Positions 7,964 through 17,562 of a stretch of 64,000 nucleotides of DNA are shown here, piece after piece. A program made the position numbers and the translations under genes. Location of the stretch: NCBI GenBank assembly GCA_964397255.1, contig CAYNHQ010000004.1, forward strand, positions 216,739-280,738, given 5' to 3'. Within the stretch, counting starts at the first letter, position 1. Every line of letters starts with the position of its first letter. Under the pieces are notes generated by a model. The model ran no database searches. It was not told where the DNA came from and saw only the letters and a program-made list of their open reading frames with translations. Source of the DNA: CAYNHQ01 sp964397255. Lineage in GTDB: Bacteria; Bdellovibrionota_G; JALEGL01; DATDPG01.

Positions 7964-8842
7964 ATGGGGGCGATGCTCAAATTGAAAAAGAAGGAGGGGT
8001 GGAAGGAGCGATTTCAGGGTTGGCTCGGAAAATTCCGTACGGGTGCCATTTCGCGCGAAGAACTCGAGGCGCTGCTTTTTGAGGCCGATTTATCCGCCGA
8101 GGTCGTGGATAAACTTTGCGAAGTCGCCAAACATTATGGAGGGAAAACTGAAGATGAGCTGATCCAGGGTCTTCAGCGTGAAATCGTTTCCTTGCTCGGC
8201 GAGATGAATCGACCCGCGACACTTCTTCCCACACCGGGGGCCATTCTTTTGGTCGGAGTAAACGGCGCCGGGAAAACCACCGTCGCCGGAAGACTTGCAT
8301 ATCAGTTTCACAAAAAAGGATATGAAGTGATTCTCGCGGCGGGGGACACATTTCGCGCCGGAGCGATTGAGCAACTCAAAAAATGGGGGGAGCGCGCTGA
8401 CGTTGAAGTGGTCGCACAAAAGGAAGGTGCCGATCCGGCCGCCGTCATTTTTGATGCCTGGCAAAGATCCGTCGCGCGAAATGCACTTCTGATTGCAGAT
8501 ACCGCCGGGAGACTCCATACGAAGTCACCGCTCATGGAAGAAATCAAAAAAGTCGTTCGAGTTCTTGGAAAAGATGGGAGAGGAGCACCTCACGAAACAT
8601 TTCTCGTTCTCGACGCTACGCTTGGCCAAAACTCCATTGCCCAGGCACGTGAATTCCAAAAAGCCGTTCCATTAACAGGGCTTATTCTTACGAAGATGGA
8701 CGGCACCGCACGAGGGGGCGCGGCACTCGCCTCTTCGCTGGAACTGAAACTCCCAATCCGTTATCTTGGAGTAGGGGAGCAAGCGATAGATCTGGTTCCA
8801 TTTGATGCGATCCAGTTCGCTCAAGAGCTCCTCAGCGCATGA
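7964..8842 (+). CDS. ftsY: Signal recognition particle receptor FtsY
   Basis: 292 residues. GTPase that docks SRP-bound ribosomes at the inner membrane. The NG domain is complete: a short helical N domain (SREELEALLFEADLSAEVVD), G1 GVNGAGKTTVAGRLA, GDTFRAGAIEQLKKW, G3 DTAGRLHTKSPLMEE, G4 LTKMDGTARGG and the closing GVGEQAIDLVPFD. The acidic A domain of the E. coli protein is absent, as in many bacteria. ATGs occur at 7958, 7964 and 7973; GAGGTG upstream is best spaced for 7964. It overlaps the next gene by four bases (ATGA). Confidence 0.96.
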   Translation: MGAMLKLKKKEGWKERFQGWLGKFRTGAISREELEALLFEADLSAEVVDKLCEVAKHYGGKTEDELIQGLQREIVSLLGEMNRPATLLPTPGAILLVGVNGAGKTTVAGRLAYQFHKKGYEVILAAGDTFRAGAIEQLKKWGERADVEVVAQKEGADPAAVIFDAWQRSVARNALLIADTAGRLHTKSPLMEEIKKVVRVLGKDGRGAPHETFLVLDATLGQNSIAQAREFQKAVPLTGLILTKMDGTARGGAALASSLELKLPIRYLGVGEQAIDLVPFDAIQFAQELLSA

Positions 8843-10473
8843 CCCATTTTTCCATTGCCTACGTTTTTGCGGCTCTTTGCTTCTTTCTCTACGGGCTTCA
8901 TATGACCGAGGAAGGTTTCCGCCAGGCGGTCGGAGATCAGCTTCGGGCGAAGATAGGTCGGCTTACGCGCCATCGGCTGGCCGGTTTTTTTCTCGGCATC
9001 ATCATGGCCATTGTCTTTCAAAGTTCCACAGCAACCACTGTCATGATGGTGGGGCTGGCGAGCATTGGGCTTCTCAATGTTCGTCAGGCCGCGGCCGTCG
9101 TTTTGGGCGCTGATGTGGGAACGACACTATTGGTAGTTTTGCTCGCATCGATTGTTCGATTCGATGCCACGATTCTGTCTTTCTCGATTTTGGTTTCCGG
9201 TTTCGTGGCCACCTTTCTTTTGCGTCAGGGGCGCAGACAATTTTTTGCTGAGGCCCTTCTCGGTTTTGGTTTCATTTTTTATGGATTGACGCTCATGGGA
9301 ACTTCCGCGACTCCTCTTCGGGAATCTCCTTTGTCTCACGAAGTGATCGCCGCCATTGCGGGAAATCATGCGGCGGCTCTATTTCTTGCGGCTCTTTTCA
9401 CGGGGCTGGTTCAAAGCAGCGCAGCCATTGTCGGTATTCTCCTCTCTTTTGCCGCCGCCGGCCTTCTTACTGCCACAGATGCGGTTCCGTTTGTTCTCGG
9501 AGCGAATCTAGGGGGAACCGTGGGCCCTCTCCTAGCTGGTTTTCGTGCGCAAACGGAAGGAAAGCGTTTGGCGCTACTTCATGTCATGACGAAGTCCCTC
9601 GTCATCTTTGCGCTGCTTCCTTTCGCGGATGTCATCGGGGAGTGGGCCACCGAACAAATTTCCGTTCCTTCGTATCAAGTGGCGGCGATTCACATATTTT
9701 TTAACGTTATCTTGGCTGTTGTTTTTCTACCTATTGTTCCGCTTCTCTCCCGTTGGATGTCGACATTGGTTCGCCCGCGTGTAGGCGAATCAGAATTTGG
9801 GCCCAAATATTTGGACGAGCATGCGTTGGAGTCCCCGACATTGGCCTTCGCAAATGTGACACGTGAAATTCTCCGAATGGCCGAAATCACGCAGGAGATG
9901 TGCGCTCTGGCGTTGGCTCCCTTCGAAGAACAGGACCGTGAGACGATGAATCGCCTCGAAGAGATGGATGATCAAGTGGATCGCCTCGACAAGGGGATTA
10001 AATTCTACTTGGCCAAAGTCGCGCAAACAAAACTCACCGATGAACAAGCGCAACGCGAGTTGGAACTGCTCATGCTTACACACGACCTCGAATCGGTGGG
10101 CGATGTGGTCTCCAAGGATTTGATGGCTCTGGCGGAAAAACGACGACGAAAAGGAGTATCGTTTTCCACCGTAGGGCGGGAAGAAATTCATGAGTTTCAC
10201 CGCCAAGTGATGGAAAATTTTCAGTTGGCGGTGACTTCGTTTGCGACCGGCAATATCGAGATCGGACAAAAGGTCATGAGGCACAAAAAGCAAATCGCCC
10301 AATTGGAGCAGGAACTCAGCCAAAAACACCTTTTTCGCCTTCATCAGGGATACAAAGAGTCCATTGAAACCTCGTCGATCCATTTAGATATATTGAGCAA
10401 TCTTCGCCGAATCAATTCGATCATTTGCAAGATGGCCTACCCTGTCTTGGACCGTCGTGGAGCCCACTCCTAG
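8839..10473 (+). CDS. Na/Pi cotransporter with C-terminal PhoU-like domain
   Basis: 544 residues. NptA/YjbB-type sodium-phosphate transporter. Two inverted transport repeats carry the family QSS motifs (IVFQSSTATTVMMVGLASIG and GLVQSSAAIVGILLSF), with about eight to nine TM segments in the first ~320 residues. From ~residue 340 the protein is soluble and helical (TREILRMAEITQEMCALAL, NRLEEMDDQVDRLDKGIKFY), a PhoU-like four-helix bundle thought to regulate the carrier. Length and order are typical. The start overlaps the ftsY stop, so the two are translationally coupled, although they have no clear functional link. Confidence 0.93.
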   Translation: MTHFSIAYVFAALCFFLYGLHMTEEGFRQAVGDQLRAKIGRLTRHRLAGFFLGIIMAIVFQSSTATTVMMVGLASIGLLNVRQAAAVVLGADVGTTLLVVLLASIVRFDATILSFSILVSGFVATFLLRQGRRQFFAEALLGFGFIFYGLTLMGTSATPLRESPLSHEVIAAIAGNHAAALFLAALFTGLVQSSAAIVGILLSFAAAGLLTATDAVPFVLGANLGGTVGPLLAGFRAQTEGKRLALLHVMTKSLVIFALLPFADVIGEWATEQISVPSYQVAAIHIFFNVILAVVFLPIVPLLSRWMSTLVRPRVGESEFGPKYLDEHALESPTLAFANVTREILRMAEITQEMCALALAPFEEQDRETMNRLEEMDDQVDRLDKGIKFYLAKVAQTKLTDEQAQRELELLMLTHDLESVGDVVSKDLMALAEKRRRKGVSFSTVGREEIHEFHRQVMENFQLAVTSFATGNIEIGQKVMRHKKQIAQLEQELSQKHLFRLHQGYKESIETSSIHLDILSNLRRINSIICKMAYPVLDRRGAHS

Positions 10474-10527
10474 CCACGGGCATTTCAAACTTGACGGAGC
10501 CGACCCATATTAGGTATTCCGGTCGGC

Positions 10528-10800
10528 ATGAGCACGGAAGTAAAGATCCTCGGCAAGGCTTATACGGTTCGGAGCGGTTTTGACGATTCATTTGCCAATG
10601 AGTCAGCCGATTTGGTGAATTCGAAAATGCGCGAGCTGATTGGAAAGGCGGGTTCTCTTTCGACGGAGAAAATTGCAATATTGACGGCCATGAATCTTGC
10701 GGGCGAATTGCTGCAAGAGCGGCGGCAAGCGGCCCGAATTCGAGACACCATTCAGAAGCGTGGCAACCGCATTCTCAAGCTCGTCGACGCACAGCTTTAA
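10528..10800 (+). CDS. zapA: Cell division protein ZapA
   Basis: 90 residues. Small dimer-forming protein that bundles FtsZ protofilaments at the Z-ring. It starts MSTEVKILGKAYTVRSG, the beta hairpin of the family, followed by one long helix (residues ~25-90: ESADLVNSKMRELIGKAG, TEKIAILTAMNLAGELLQER). The length is normal. It is followed after 86 bases by ymdB; the rny gene often found between zapA and ymdB in other bacteria is absent. Confidence 0.9.
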   Translation: MSTEVKILGKAYTVRSGFDDSFANESADLVNSKMRELIGKAGSLSTEKIAILTAMNLAGELLQERRQAARIRDTIQKRGNRILKLVDAQL

Positions 10801-10886
10801 TTTCTTTCCACTTGTTGATTGATCCCCATTGAGCCGCATGATGCACGTGTGGATTAGGTGGTAATAGAACAGGAAATGTTTCAAGT

Positions 10887-11687
10887 ATGAATATTCTTTT
10901 AATTGGAGATGTATTTGGAAAGCCGGGACGACGGGCCATTATGGAGAGCCTTCCCGCGCTCATCAAAAATGAGGCCCTCGATTTCGTGATCGCTAACGGG
11001 GAAAATCTCGCGGGAGGGAAGGGGATGACTCCGGACAAATGTGAAGAATTGTTTGCCGCCGGTGTCGACATCATTACCAGTGGCAATCACGTTCGAGACC
11101 AAAAAGAGATCGATCCGGCTCTCGACTCCGACTCCCGTCTTCTTCGCCCGCTCAATTACCCGCCCCATAGCATGCCGGGAAGGGGATGGATCGTGCGCGC
11201 GGCAAAAAATGGTGTGGAAGTGGGAGTGATCAATGCCATTGGCCGGGTTCATATGGGCGAAATTCCCTCGCCATTTGAGATTACACTGGGCGCGGTGACC
11301 GAGTGCCGAAAAACGACATCGATTATCATTGTCGACTTTCATGCCGAAGCGACGTCAGAAAAGCGGGCATTGGGGTGGTATCTCAATGGAAAAGTTTCAG
11401 CGGTCTTGGGAACGCACACGCATGTTCAAACCGCTGACGAGGAAATTCTATCGGAGGGTACGGCCTATATCAGCGATGTGGGAATGACGGGCCCCTATGA
11501 TTCCGTCATCGGTCTTCGAAAAGACCTGGCGCTGGAGCGTTTTGTTCTGGGCATTAAGGGGAAATTTGATGTCGGGAAAAATGACGTTCGTTTTTGCGGA
11601 GCTATTGTGGACGTGGATTCAAAAACAGGTCGCGCCCGGTCCATCCGGCGTGTCCGCCAAGATCTCGGCACGCTAGCCCCAGGTTAA
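10887..11687 (+). CDS. ymdB: YmdB-family metallophosphoesterase
   Basis: 266 residues. Metal-dependent phosphodiesterase of the TIGR00282 family; Bacillus YmdB acts on 2',3'-cyclic nucleotides. The metal-binding motifs are NILLIGDVFGKPGRRA at the N-terminus, VIANGENLAGGKG, TSGNHVRDQKEI, VDFHAEATSEK and VLGTHTHVQTADEEIL, together the full Asp/Glu/Asn/His set, followed by YISDVGMTGPYDSVIG. The ATG at 10887 precedes NILLIGD directly, as in the family. It is convergent with tag, the two stops overlapping by four bases. Confidence 0.94.
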   Translation: MNILLIGDVFGKPGRRAIMESLPALIKNEALDFVIANGENLAGGKGMTPDKCEELFAAGVDIITSGNHVRDQKEIDPALDSDSRLLRPLNYPPHSMPGRGWIVRAAKNGVEVGVINAIGRVHMGEIPSPFEITLGAVTECRKTTSIIIVDFHAEATSEKRALGWYLNGKVSAVLGTHTHVQTADEEILSEGTAYISDVGMTGPYDSVIGLRKDLALERFVLGIKGKFDVGKNDVRFCGAIVDVDSKTGRARSIRRVRQDLGTLAPG

Positions 11688-12244
11688 CTAGGACGATATC
11701 GGAAACAGTCGGTGGTATGGTCGGCGACAAGTCCGCAGGCCTGCATGAAGGCGTAACAAATCGTTGAACCGACAAAATTAAAACCTCTCTTTTTTAAATC
11801 TCTGCTCATGGCGTCCGATTCTCGGGTTCGAGGAGGAACTTCCTTGAGGGAGCGGGGAGAATTTCGGATCGGTTTTCCAGCTACGAATTGCCAAATATAA
11901 CGATCAAAACTTCCAAATTCCTTCTGCACATCGAGAAACGCCCTAGCATTTTCAATTGTCGAACGAATCTTGAGCCGATTCCGAACAATCCCTTCATTTC
12001 GCAAGAGATCTTTTTCTTTCTTCGATGTGTAGCGCGAAATTTTTTTTGGATCGAATCCGTTAAACGCTCGGCGATAGTTTTCTCGCTTGCGGAGAATCGT
12101 AATCCAAGAGAGTCCCGCCTGCGCACCCTCGAGCGTGATGAATTCAAAGAGCGTTCGATCGTCGTGCACGGGTCTTCCCCACTCGTCGTCGTGGTATGCG
12201 ATATAGAGGGGGTCGCTGCCCGACCATGCGCAGCGATTTTTCAT
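11684..12244 (-). CDS. tag: DNA-3-methyladenine glycosylase I
   Basis: 186 residues. Base-excision enzyme that removes 3-methyladenine from alkylated DNA. The N-terminus NRCAWSGSDPLYIAYHDDEW provides the first Cys and His of the zinc site, and the C-terminus ADHTTDCFRY the second pair. GAQAGLSWITILRKRENYR contains the base-binding Trp region and FVGSTICYAFMQACGLVADH is also conserved. The length is normal. It is the last gene of the reverse-strand run from gatC and overlaps the preceding lipoprotein gene by four bases. Confidence 0.95.
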   Translation of the reverse strand: MKNRCAWSGSDPLYIAYHDDEWGRPVHDDRTLFEFITLEGAQAGLSWITILRKRENYRRAFNGFDPKKISRYTSKKEKDLLRNEGIVRNRLKIRSTIENARAFLDVQKEFGSFDRYIWQFVAGKPIRNSPRSLKEVPPRTRESDAMSRDLKKRGFNFVGSTICYAFMQACGLVADHTTDCFRYRPS

Positions 12245-12666
12245 TTCACGAAGGTCGAAAGATGTTGAGTGAGGGCCTGCAGAATTTTTCCTTCCAACAC
12301 GTAGTCAGTGGGGAGTGCTTTCCAATGCTCTCCATCGAAGGTTTGCCGCTGGTTGTAGAGTGTGAGGAGAGATTTATCGTTTTGCGAAATGATTCTTCCC
12401 GATATTCGATTTCGAATCGTTATTCCAAGAGTTTGTTCCGTGATCTGCTTCGTTGAAAAAAACCCCTCGGTATCATCCGCCACTTCCAAAGGGAATTTGA
12501 AGTCGTTTTCTATGACGGTAATGGTTGCCTTCCAAAGCGTGGTAAAGGGGAAATCAAATATTTTCGCATTGGGTGGGACCGGAGAGACGGGTGGGGTAGA
12601 TCCCACACAACCAAATACGGAGAAAAGGAATAGAAAAAACGTTAGCCGGAGATTGGAGTAAGCCAT
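12241..12666 (-). CDS. Small lipoprotein of unknown function
   Basis: 141 residues. The signal peptide MAYSNLRLTFFLFLFSVFGC ends at a lipobox, with Cys20 as the lipidation site. The mature domain (FDFPFTTLWKATITVIENDF, EGFFSTKQITEQTLGI, ITIRNRISGRIISQN) has the alternating pattern of BamC or DUF-type lipoproteins in which a domain follows a short Pro-rich linker. No family is assigned. The start lies 25 bases inside ilvE and the stop overlaps tag, so it is embedded in the gat-mtnA-ilvE-tag run. Confidence 0.75.
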   Translation of the reverse strand: MAYSNLRLTFFLFLFSVFGCVGSTPPVSPVPPNAKIFDFPFTTLWKATITVIENDFKFPLEVADDTEGFFSTKQITEQTLGITIRNRISGRIISQNDKSLLTLYNQRQTFDGEHWKALPTDYVLEGKILQALTQHLSTFVK

Positions 12667-13565
12667 TCTCGATATTTCGGAACTCGTCCGTACACCACAT
12701 CGGTATACAGTTGCTGCAATTTTCGCGTGATGGGACCCGGAACGCCCTTCCCAATTTGTCGGTGGTCTATTTCTCGGATCGGTGTAATTTCCGCTGCTGT
12801 TCCGGTAAAGAATATTTCATCAGCGACATAAAGATCGTCACGTGTCAGTCCTTCTTCGATCAGCGGCATCCCTTCATTTTTCGCCAATGTTATTACCGTA
12901 TCCCGAGTTATTCCGCGTAAAATGGCTCCTAGAGTGGGAGTCTTGATCACGCCATCTCGGACAATAAAAATGTTTTCGCCCGAACCTTCGGCGACATAGC
13001 CCTCCGGATCGAGGAGGATCGCTTCGTCGAATCCTCCTACTCGAGCTTCTCTTTTGGCCAAAACTGAATTGACATACTGGCCCGTAATCTTCCCCTTTGT
13101 GAAATTCGTGTTTCGATGCAGGCGGGTATAGCTCGAAATTTTTGTTCGAACGCCGTCTTTAAGGGCGTCTTTTCCAAGATAGGCTCCCCATCCGTAGGTG
13201 ACCATGGCGACACGGACCGGATTATCATAGGCCCAGAGTCCGACATTGGGTCCCTCGGAGATAAAGGCCAGCGGCCGAACATATCCTTCTTTTAATCCGC
13301 AAATCCGGAGGAGTTCCAAACAGCCGTCCCGGAGTTGCGTGGCAGTGAAGGGAAGTTTGAGCGCGACGATTTTCACGGATTCTTCGAATCGACGAAGATG
13401 ATCGCCCAGGCGAAAAAGAGCCGGACCTCGTTCCGTGTTGTAATAGCGAATTCCTTCAAACGCTCCGACGCCATAGTGAAGCGAATGGGTCATGATGTGG
13501 ACGTTTGCATCCCCCCAGGGAACCAACTTTCCATCCATCCAGATCTTTTCCGTCGGCTGATACAT
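12642..13565 (-). CDS. ilvE: Branched-chain amino acid aminotransferase
   Basis: 307 residues. PLP-dependent fold-type IV transaminase, last step of valine, leucine and isoleucine synthesis and first of their breakdown. It starts with MDGKLVPWGDANVHIMTHSL and HYGVGAFEGIRYY; the PLP lysine is in GKITGQYVNSVLAKREA, and the cofactor-binding block DPEGYVAEGSGENIFIV and FFTGTAAEITPIREID follow. The length is normal. It lies 32 bases after mtnA in the same run. IlvE-type enzymes can also transaminate the methionine-salvage keto acid, which would make the link with mtnA meaningful; this is inference. Confidence 0.95.
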   Translation of the reverse strand: MYQPTEKIWMDGKLVPWGDANVHIMTHSLHYGVGAFEGIRYYNTERGPALFRLGDHLRRFEESVKIVALKLPFTATQLRDGCLELLRICGLKEGYVRPLAFISEGPNVGLWAYDNPVRVAMVTYGWGAYLGKDALKDGVRTKISSYTRLHRNTNFTKGKITGQYVNSVLAKREARVGGFDEAILLDPEGYVAEGSGENIFIVRDGVIKTPTLGAILRGITRDTVITLAKNEGMPLIEEGLTRDDLYVADEIFFTGTAAEITPIREIDHRQIGKGVPGPITRKLQQLYTDVVYGRVPKYREWLTPISG

Positions 13566-13597
13566 GGCGCAGGCAACCTAAGTCGTTGGCTCTCCTT

Positions 13598-14647
13598 CTA
13601 CAAGTTTTTTTCGCTCTTCTTTAGCGTCACGAGCGACTCTGAGTATGGTGGTCGGGCGATGCCGTTTTCGGTAATAATTGCAGTGACATAACGGGCGGGC
13701 GTGACATCGAATGCGGGATGGCGCGCGTTCATTTCCACTGGGGCGACCAAATTTCCCCCGAATCGGCGAACCTCCTCCGGATTTCTTTCTTCAATGGGTA
13801 TCGCTGTTCCCCAAGGAGTTCCCAGATCGATTGTTGAGAGGGGAGCCGCTACATAAAATGGAATTCCATTTTCTTTTGCCAACACCGCCAACGTGTATGT
13901 GCCAATTTTGTTTGCAACGTCTCCATTCGCCACAATTCGATCGGCTCCCACGATGACTAAATCAACTTCCCGTCGCGACATAAAATGCCCCGCCATATTG
14001 TCGGAGATCAAAGTTGCGGGAATCTCTAACTCACCCAATTCCCAGGATGTGAGCCGAGCACCTTGCAGAAAGGGCCGGGTTTCATCTACCCAGACGGAAA
14101 CGTTTTTACCCGATTCTGCCGCCGAACGAATCACACCGACTGCCGTGCCCCATCCCGCCGTGGCTAATGCCCCCGCATTGCAGTGGGTGAGAATTTTCGC
14201 ATGGCTCGGGATCAGCGAAGCGCCGAAGTCCCCCATGGTTTTGCAGGCCCGAATGTCTTCCTCTCGAATTTTTTTCGCTTCCTCCAAGAGTTTTGCCGCC
14301 CATTCCTTCGTATGGGGGTATGATTTCGCTGCGGTCCGCTTCATCCGTTCGATTCCCCAGAAGAGATTGACGGCGGTCGGTCGCGTCGACGCAAATCGTT
14401 CGCACCAACGGCCAAATTGCATATTGGCCTCGGGCAGAGAAATCGACGTATCTTGATTTGCTGCCAAAGCGAGGCCAAGCGCCGCAGTCACGCCAATGGC
14501 GGGAGCTCCTCGCACAATCATTTTTTCTATCGATTGGACGACGTCCTCCGGGTCTGAATAGGAGTGATAGATCACCTGGTGAGGAAGAAGCGTCTGATCG
14601 ATCACGACGACTTGATTGTCTTTCCATTCCACCGTTTCAAACGGCAC
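13598..14647 (-). CDS. mtnA: Methylthioribose-1-phosphate isomerase
   Basis: 349 residues. Isomerises 5-methylthioribose-1-phosphate to the ribulose form in methionine salvage. Family landmarks are MIVRGAPAIGVTAALGLALA, the catalytic-Cys block ILTHCNAGALATAGWGTA and the catalytic-Asp block VIVGADRIVANGDVANKIG, which distinguish it from eIF2B-like proteins. GTG start at 14647 inside the end of gatB (11-base overlap). No mtnK, mtnB or mtnC is nearby, so the rest of the salvage pathway is not shown here. Confidence 0.94.
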   Translation of the reverse strand: MPFETVEWKDNQVVVIDQTLLPHQVIYHSYSDPEDVVQSIEKMIVRGAPAIGVTAALGLALAANQDTSISLPEANMQFGRWCERFASTRPTAVNLFWGIERMKRTAAKSYPHTKEWAAKLLEEAKKIREEDIRACKTMGDFGASLIPSHAKILTHCNAGALATAGWGTAVGVIRSAAESGKNVSVWVDETRPFLQGARLTSWELGELEIPATLISDNMAGHFMSRREVDLVIVGADRIVANGDVANKIGTYTLAVLAKENGIPFYVAAPLSTIDLGTPWGTAIPIEERNPEEVRRFGGNLVAPVEMNARHPAFDVTPARYVTAIITENGIARPPYSESLVTLKKSEKNL

Positions 14648-16097
14648 GGCCCAGCTCCTCTTTTAGAATTTGATTCACTAATTCGGGGTTGGCTTTTCCC
14701 TGTGAGGCTTTCATGACCTGGCCCACAAAAAATCCAAAGAGTTTCTCTTTTCCAGCGCGGTAGTCCGACGCTTGACTCGGGTTCGCAGCGACAATGGCTT
14801 TCACTATTTTTCGGATTTCTTCCGGATCGGTGAGTTGCGAAAGGCCCTGACTCGCCACAATATCCGCAGCGCTTTTTCCCGAAGCCGCCATTTCATCAAT
14901 CACTTCTTTCGCCATTTTTCCGCTGATCTTCCCCGAATCTTTCAAATTCAAAAGGTCGGCCAGCGCCACCGGAGAGATACCCGCCTGGTCCACGGATTTC
15001 CCCTTTTCATTCGCAATTCGAAGAACCTCTCCCATGACAAAGTTGCTGATCGTCTTTACTCGCTCGGGGGAGGGATTTCCATAAGCCTTTAGCGCGGTCT
15101 CAAAATAGTCGGCCATCTCTTTCTCGGCCGTCAAAACTCCCGCATCGTATGAGGGAAGGGCATATTCTTTCTCAAATCTTTTTCTCCGTTCATCGGGCAA
15201 CTCGGGAAGGGATGTTTGCGCGTCTTTAATAAGCTGGGCTGGGAGTTCGAGAGGAAGCAGGTCGGGATCGGGAAAATAACGATAATCGTGGGCGTGTTCC
15301 TTTGATCGCATCGATGCGGTGAGATTTTTGTCGGGATTCCAAAGCCGCGTTTCCTGAACGATCTTCTCGCCCGATTCGAGAGCTTCCGTTTGCCGGAAAA
15401 TTTCGTACTCAATGGCTTTTTGAACATGCTTAAACGAATTCATGTTCTTGATTTCTACCTTCGTTCCAAATTCTTTCGCTCCCCTTTTACGAACCGAAAC
15501 ATTGGCATCGCAACGGAAACTTCCTTCCTCCATATTTCCGTCGCAGACCTCCAGATAACGGAGGGTCGTGCGAAGTTTTTTCAAATAAGCGGCGGCATCC
15601 TCGCCCGACCGAAGATGGGGCTCGCCGACAATTTCAATGAGCGGCACCCCCGCACGATTAAGATCGACCAAGCTCCCTTCCTTTGTAATCATGCTGTCGC
15701 CGTGAAGGAGTTTTCCGGCATCTTCCTCCATGTGAATTCGCGTAATTCCCACCTCTTTGGGGCCTTCTTTCGTGTCGATGGTCATTTTTCCATTTGTGCA
15801 CAGAGGAGCTTCATATTGTGAAATTTGATAGCCCTTGGGGAGATCAGGATAAAAATAATTTTTTCGTGCAAAGATCGATCGCGGATGAATCTTGCAGTGA
15901 AGGGCAATCCCCGCCTTGAGCGCGAATTGAACGGCCTGGCCGTTGAGTACAGGCAATGCACCTGGCAGGCCGAGACATACAGGACATGTCAGCGTGTTTC
16001 CTTCTTTACCGAATAAATTCTCACAGCGGCAAAAGAGTTTCGTTTTGGTCTTTAGTTGCGCATGGACTTCCAGGCCGATGACTGCTTCGTAGTTCAT
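14637..16097 (-). CDS. gatB: Glu/Asp-tRNA(Gln/Asn) amidotransferase subunit B
   Basis: 486 residues. Kinase and tRNA-binding subunit of GatCAB, which converts Glu-tRNA(Gln) or Asp-tRNA(Asn) to the amide form. The N-terminus NYEAVIGLEVHAQLKTKTKL and the zinc-site cysteines in FCRCENLFGKEGNTLTCPVC are typical. Other blocks are KNYFYPDLPKGYQISQYE, DLNRAGVPLIEIVGEP and the C-terminal YqeY-like tail. The start overlaps the gatA stop by four bases. With gatA and gatC in order C-A-B this forms a complete amidotransferase operon, implying indirect Gln- and/or Asn-tRNA charging. Confidence 0.97.
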   Translation of the reverse strand: MNYEAVIGLEVHAQLKTKTKLFCRCENLFGKEGNTLTCPVCLGLPGALPVLNGQAVQFALKAGIALHCKIHPRSIFARKNYFYPDLPKGYQISQYEAPLCTNGKMTIDTKEGPKEVGITRIHMEEDAGKLLHGDSMITKEGSLVDLNRAGVPLIEIVGEPHLRSGEDAAAYLKKLRTTLRYLEVCDGNMEEGSFRCDANVSVRKRGAKEFGTKVEIKNMNSFKHVQKAIEYEIFRQTEALESGEKIVQETRLWNPDKNLTASMRSKEHAHDYRYFPDPDLLPLELPAQLIKDAQTSLPELPDERRKRFEKEYALPSYDAGVLTAEKEMADYFETALKAYGNPSPERVKTISNFVMGEVLRIANEKGKSVDQAGISPVALADLLNLKDSGKISGKMAKEVIDEMAASGKSAADIVASQGLSQLTDPEEIRKIVKAIVAANPSQASDYRAGKEKLFGFFVGQVMKASQGKANPELVNQILKEELGRAV

Positions 16098-17557
16098 GCC
16101 GGAGGCTTTCGTTCAAAATAGCGGGTTTCGGTTTCATAGGCGTGTCCGACCTGAAAGAGAGTCGATTCGTCGAATGCTTTTCCGATCAACTGAATCCCAA
16201 GCGGAAGTCCCGTCGCAGAGAATCCGGATGGAACGGCCAGGGCGGGAAGGCCGGCCAACGGCGTGGAAACCGTGAAAATATCCGAGAGATACATTTCAAG
16301 CGGATTACTTGATCTGCTTCCAATTTTAAAAGCAGGGGTAGGGGAGGTGGGACTCAGAATCACATCGACTTTCTCAAACGCCTTGGCAAAGTCATTTCGA
16401 ATCAGCGTCCGGACTTTTTGCCCCTTGAGGTAATACGCGTCGTAATAGCCGGAGCTCAGCACGAACGTTCCCAGAAGGATTCTCCTCTGCACCTCTTTGC
16501 CAAAGCCTTCCGTTCGCGATCTAACAAAAAGCTCCGTCATGTCATTCGATTTGTCAGACCGGTGTCCATAACGTACGCCGTCGTAGCGAGCGAGATTCGA
16601 CGAAGCCTCCGCCGTGGCCACAATGTAGTAGCAGGCAATAGCGTACTCCGTATGCGGCAGCGAAATTTCCACTACTGTGGCCCCTAATTTCTCGAAGTCT
16701 CGGAGCGCCTTGGTAAAATTTTCACGAACTTCTTTTGAAAGTCCTTCCGGAAGAAACTCTTTGGGATAGCCGATCCGGAGCCCCTGGATGGATTGGCCGA
16801 TTTTCCCACGCGGGGGTTCCATCGTGACTCGTGCGGAGGTTGATTCGTGGGGATCATGTCCGGCAATCGTTTCGAAAACCAAAGCCGAATCTTCCACTCT
16901 TCTCGTCATCGGTCCCACTTGGTCAAGGGAAGAAGCGAACGCCACCACGCCATACCGGCTGACACGCCCATACGTGGGTTTAAGTCCGACAATTCCGCAG
17001 AGGGCCGCGGGCTGGCGAATGGATCCACCCGTATCGGTGCCCAATGCTGCCGGAGCTTCCCGCGAAGACACGGCAGCAGCGGACCCGCCACTCGATCCTC
17101 CCGGCACACATTTTAGATTCCAAGGGTTTCGGACCACTTCGTAGGCTGAATTTTCATTCGAAGATCCCATCGCAAATTCGTCGCAATTGGTCTTGCCCAG
17201 GAACACGGCTCCGGTGTCGCGAAGTTTCTCCGTCACAGTGGCGTCGTAGGGAGCCACAAAATTTCGGAGAATTTTTGAACCAGCCGTCGTTCGAACCCCC
17301 CGAACGTGAATGATGTCTTTAATCGCGATCGGGATTCCGGCGAGAGGCGAAATCTCGCCCTGTTTGATTTTCTGGTCCGCTCGGTCAGCCATTTCAAGAG
17401 CCAGCTCGGGTGTGACGGTGAGAAAAGCTCCGAATGCATGGTCTCGGTTGTCGATGTCATCGAGAAAAATCTTCGTCATTTCTCGCGAAGATATTTTTCG
17501 TTTGTCGAGAAGCGCGCGAAGTTCGGTGAGACTCGCCTCTTGAATTTGATCACGCAT
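16094..17557 (-). CDS. gatA: Glu/Asp-tRNA(Gln/Asn) amidotransferase subunit A
   Basis: 487 residues. Amidase subunit that releases ammonia from glutamine. The Ser-cisSer-Lys triad is visible: Lys in GIPIAIKDIIHVRG, the serines in CVPGGSSGGSAAAVSS, and the surrounding LGTDTGGSIRQPAALCG. C-terminal blocks include PLAGLPALAVPSGFSATGLP and GIQLIGKAFDESTLF. The length is normal. It lies five bases after gatC and overlaps gatB by four bases. Confidence 0.97.
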   Translation of the reverse strand: MRDQIQEASLTELRALLDKRKISSREMTKIFLDDIDNRDHAFGAFLTVTPELALEMADRADQKIKQGEISPLAGIPIAIKDIIHVRGVRTTAGSKILRNFVAPYDATVTEKLRDTGAVFLGKTNCDEFAMGSSNENSAYEVVRNPWNLKCVPGGSSGGSAAAVSSREAPAALGTDTGGSIRQPAALCGIVGLKPTYGRVSRYGVVAFASSLDQVGPMTRRVEDSALVFETIAGHDPHESTSARVTMEPPRGKIGQSIQGLRIGYPKEFLPEGLSKEVRENFTKALRDFEKLGATVVEISLPHTEYAIACYYIVATAEASSNLARYDGVRYGHRSDKSNDMTELFVRSRTEGFGKEVQRRILLGTFVLSSGYYDAYYLKGQKVRTLIRNDFAKAFEKVDVILSPTSPTPAFKIGSRSSNPLEMYLSDIFTVSTPLAGLPALAVPSGFSATGLPLGIQLIGKAFDESTLFQVGHAYETETRYFERKPPA

Positions 17558-17562
17558 GGGAA

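Noticed and set aside
10801..10886. 6S RNA gene, often found just after zapA
   Set aside because: The gap is only 86 bases and shows no long imperfect hairpin, too short for a ~180-nt 6S RNA.
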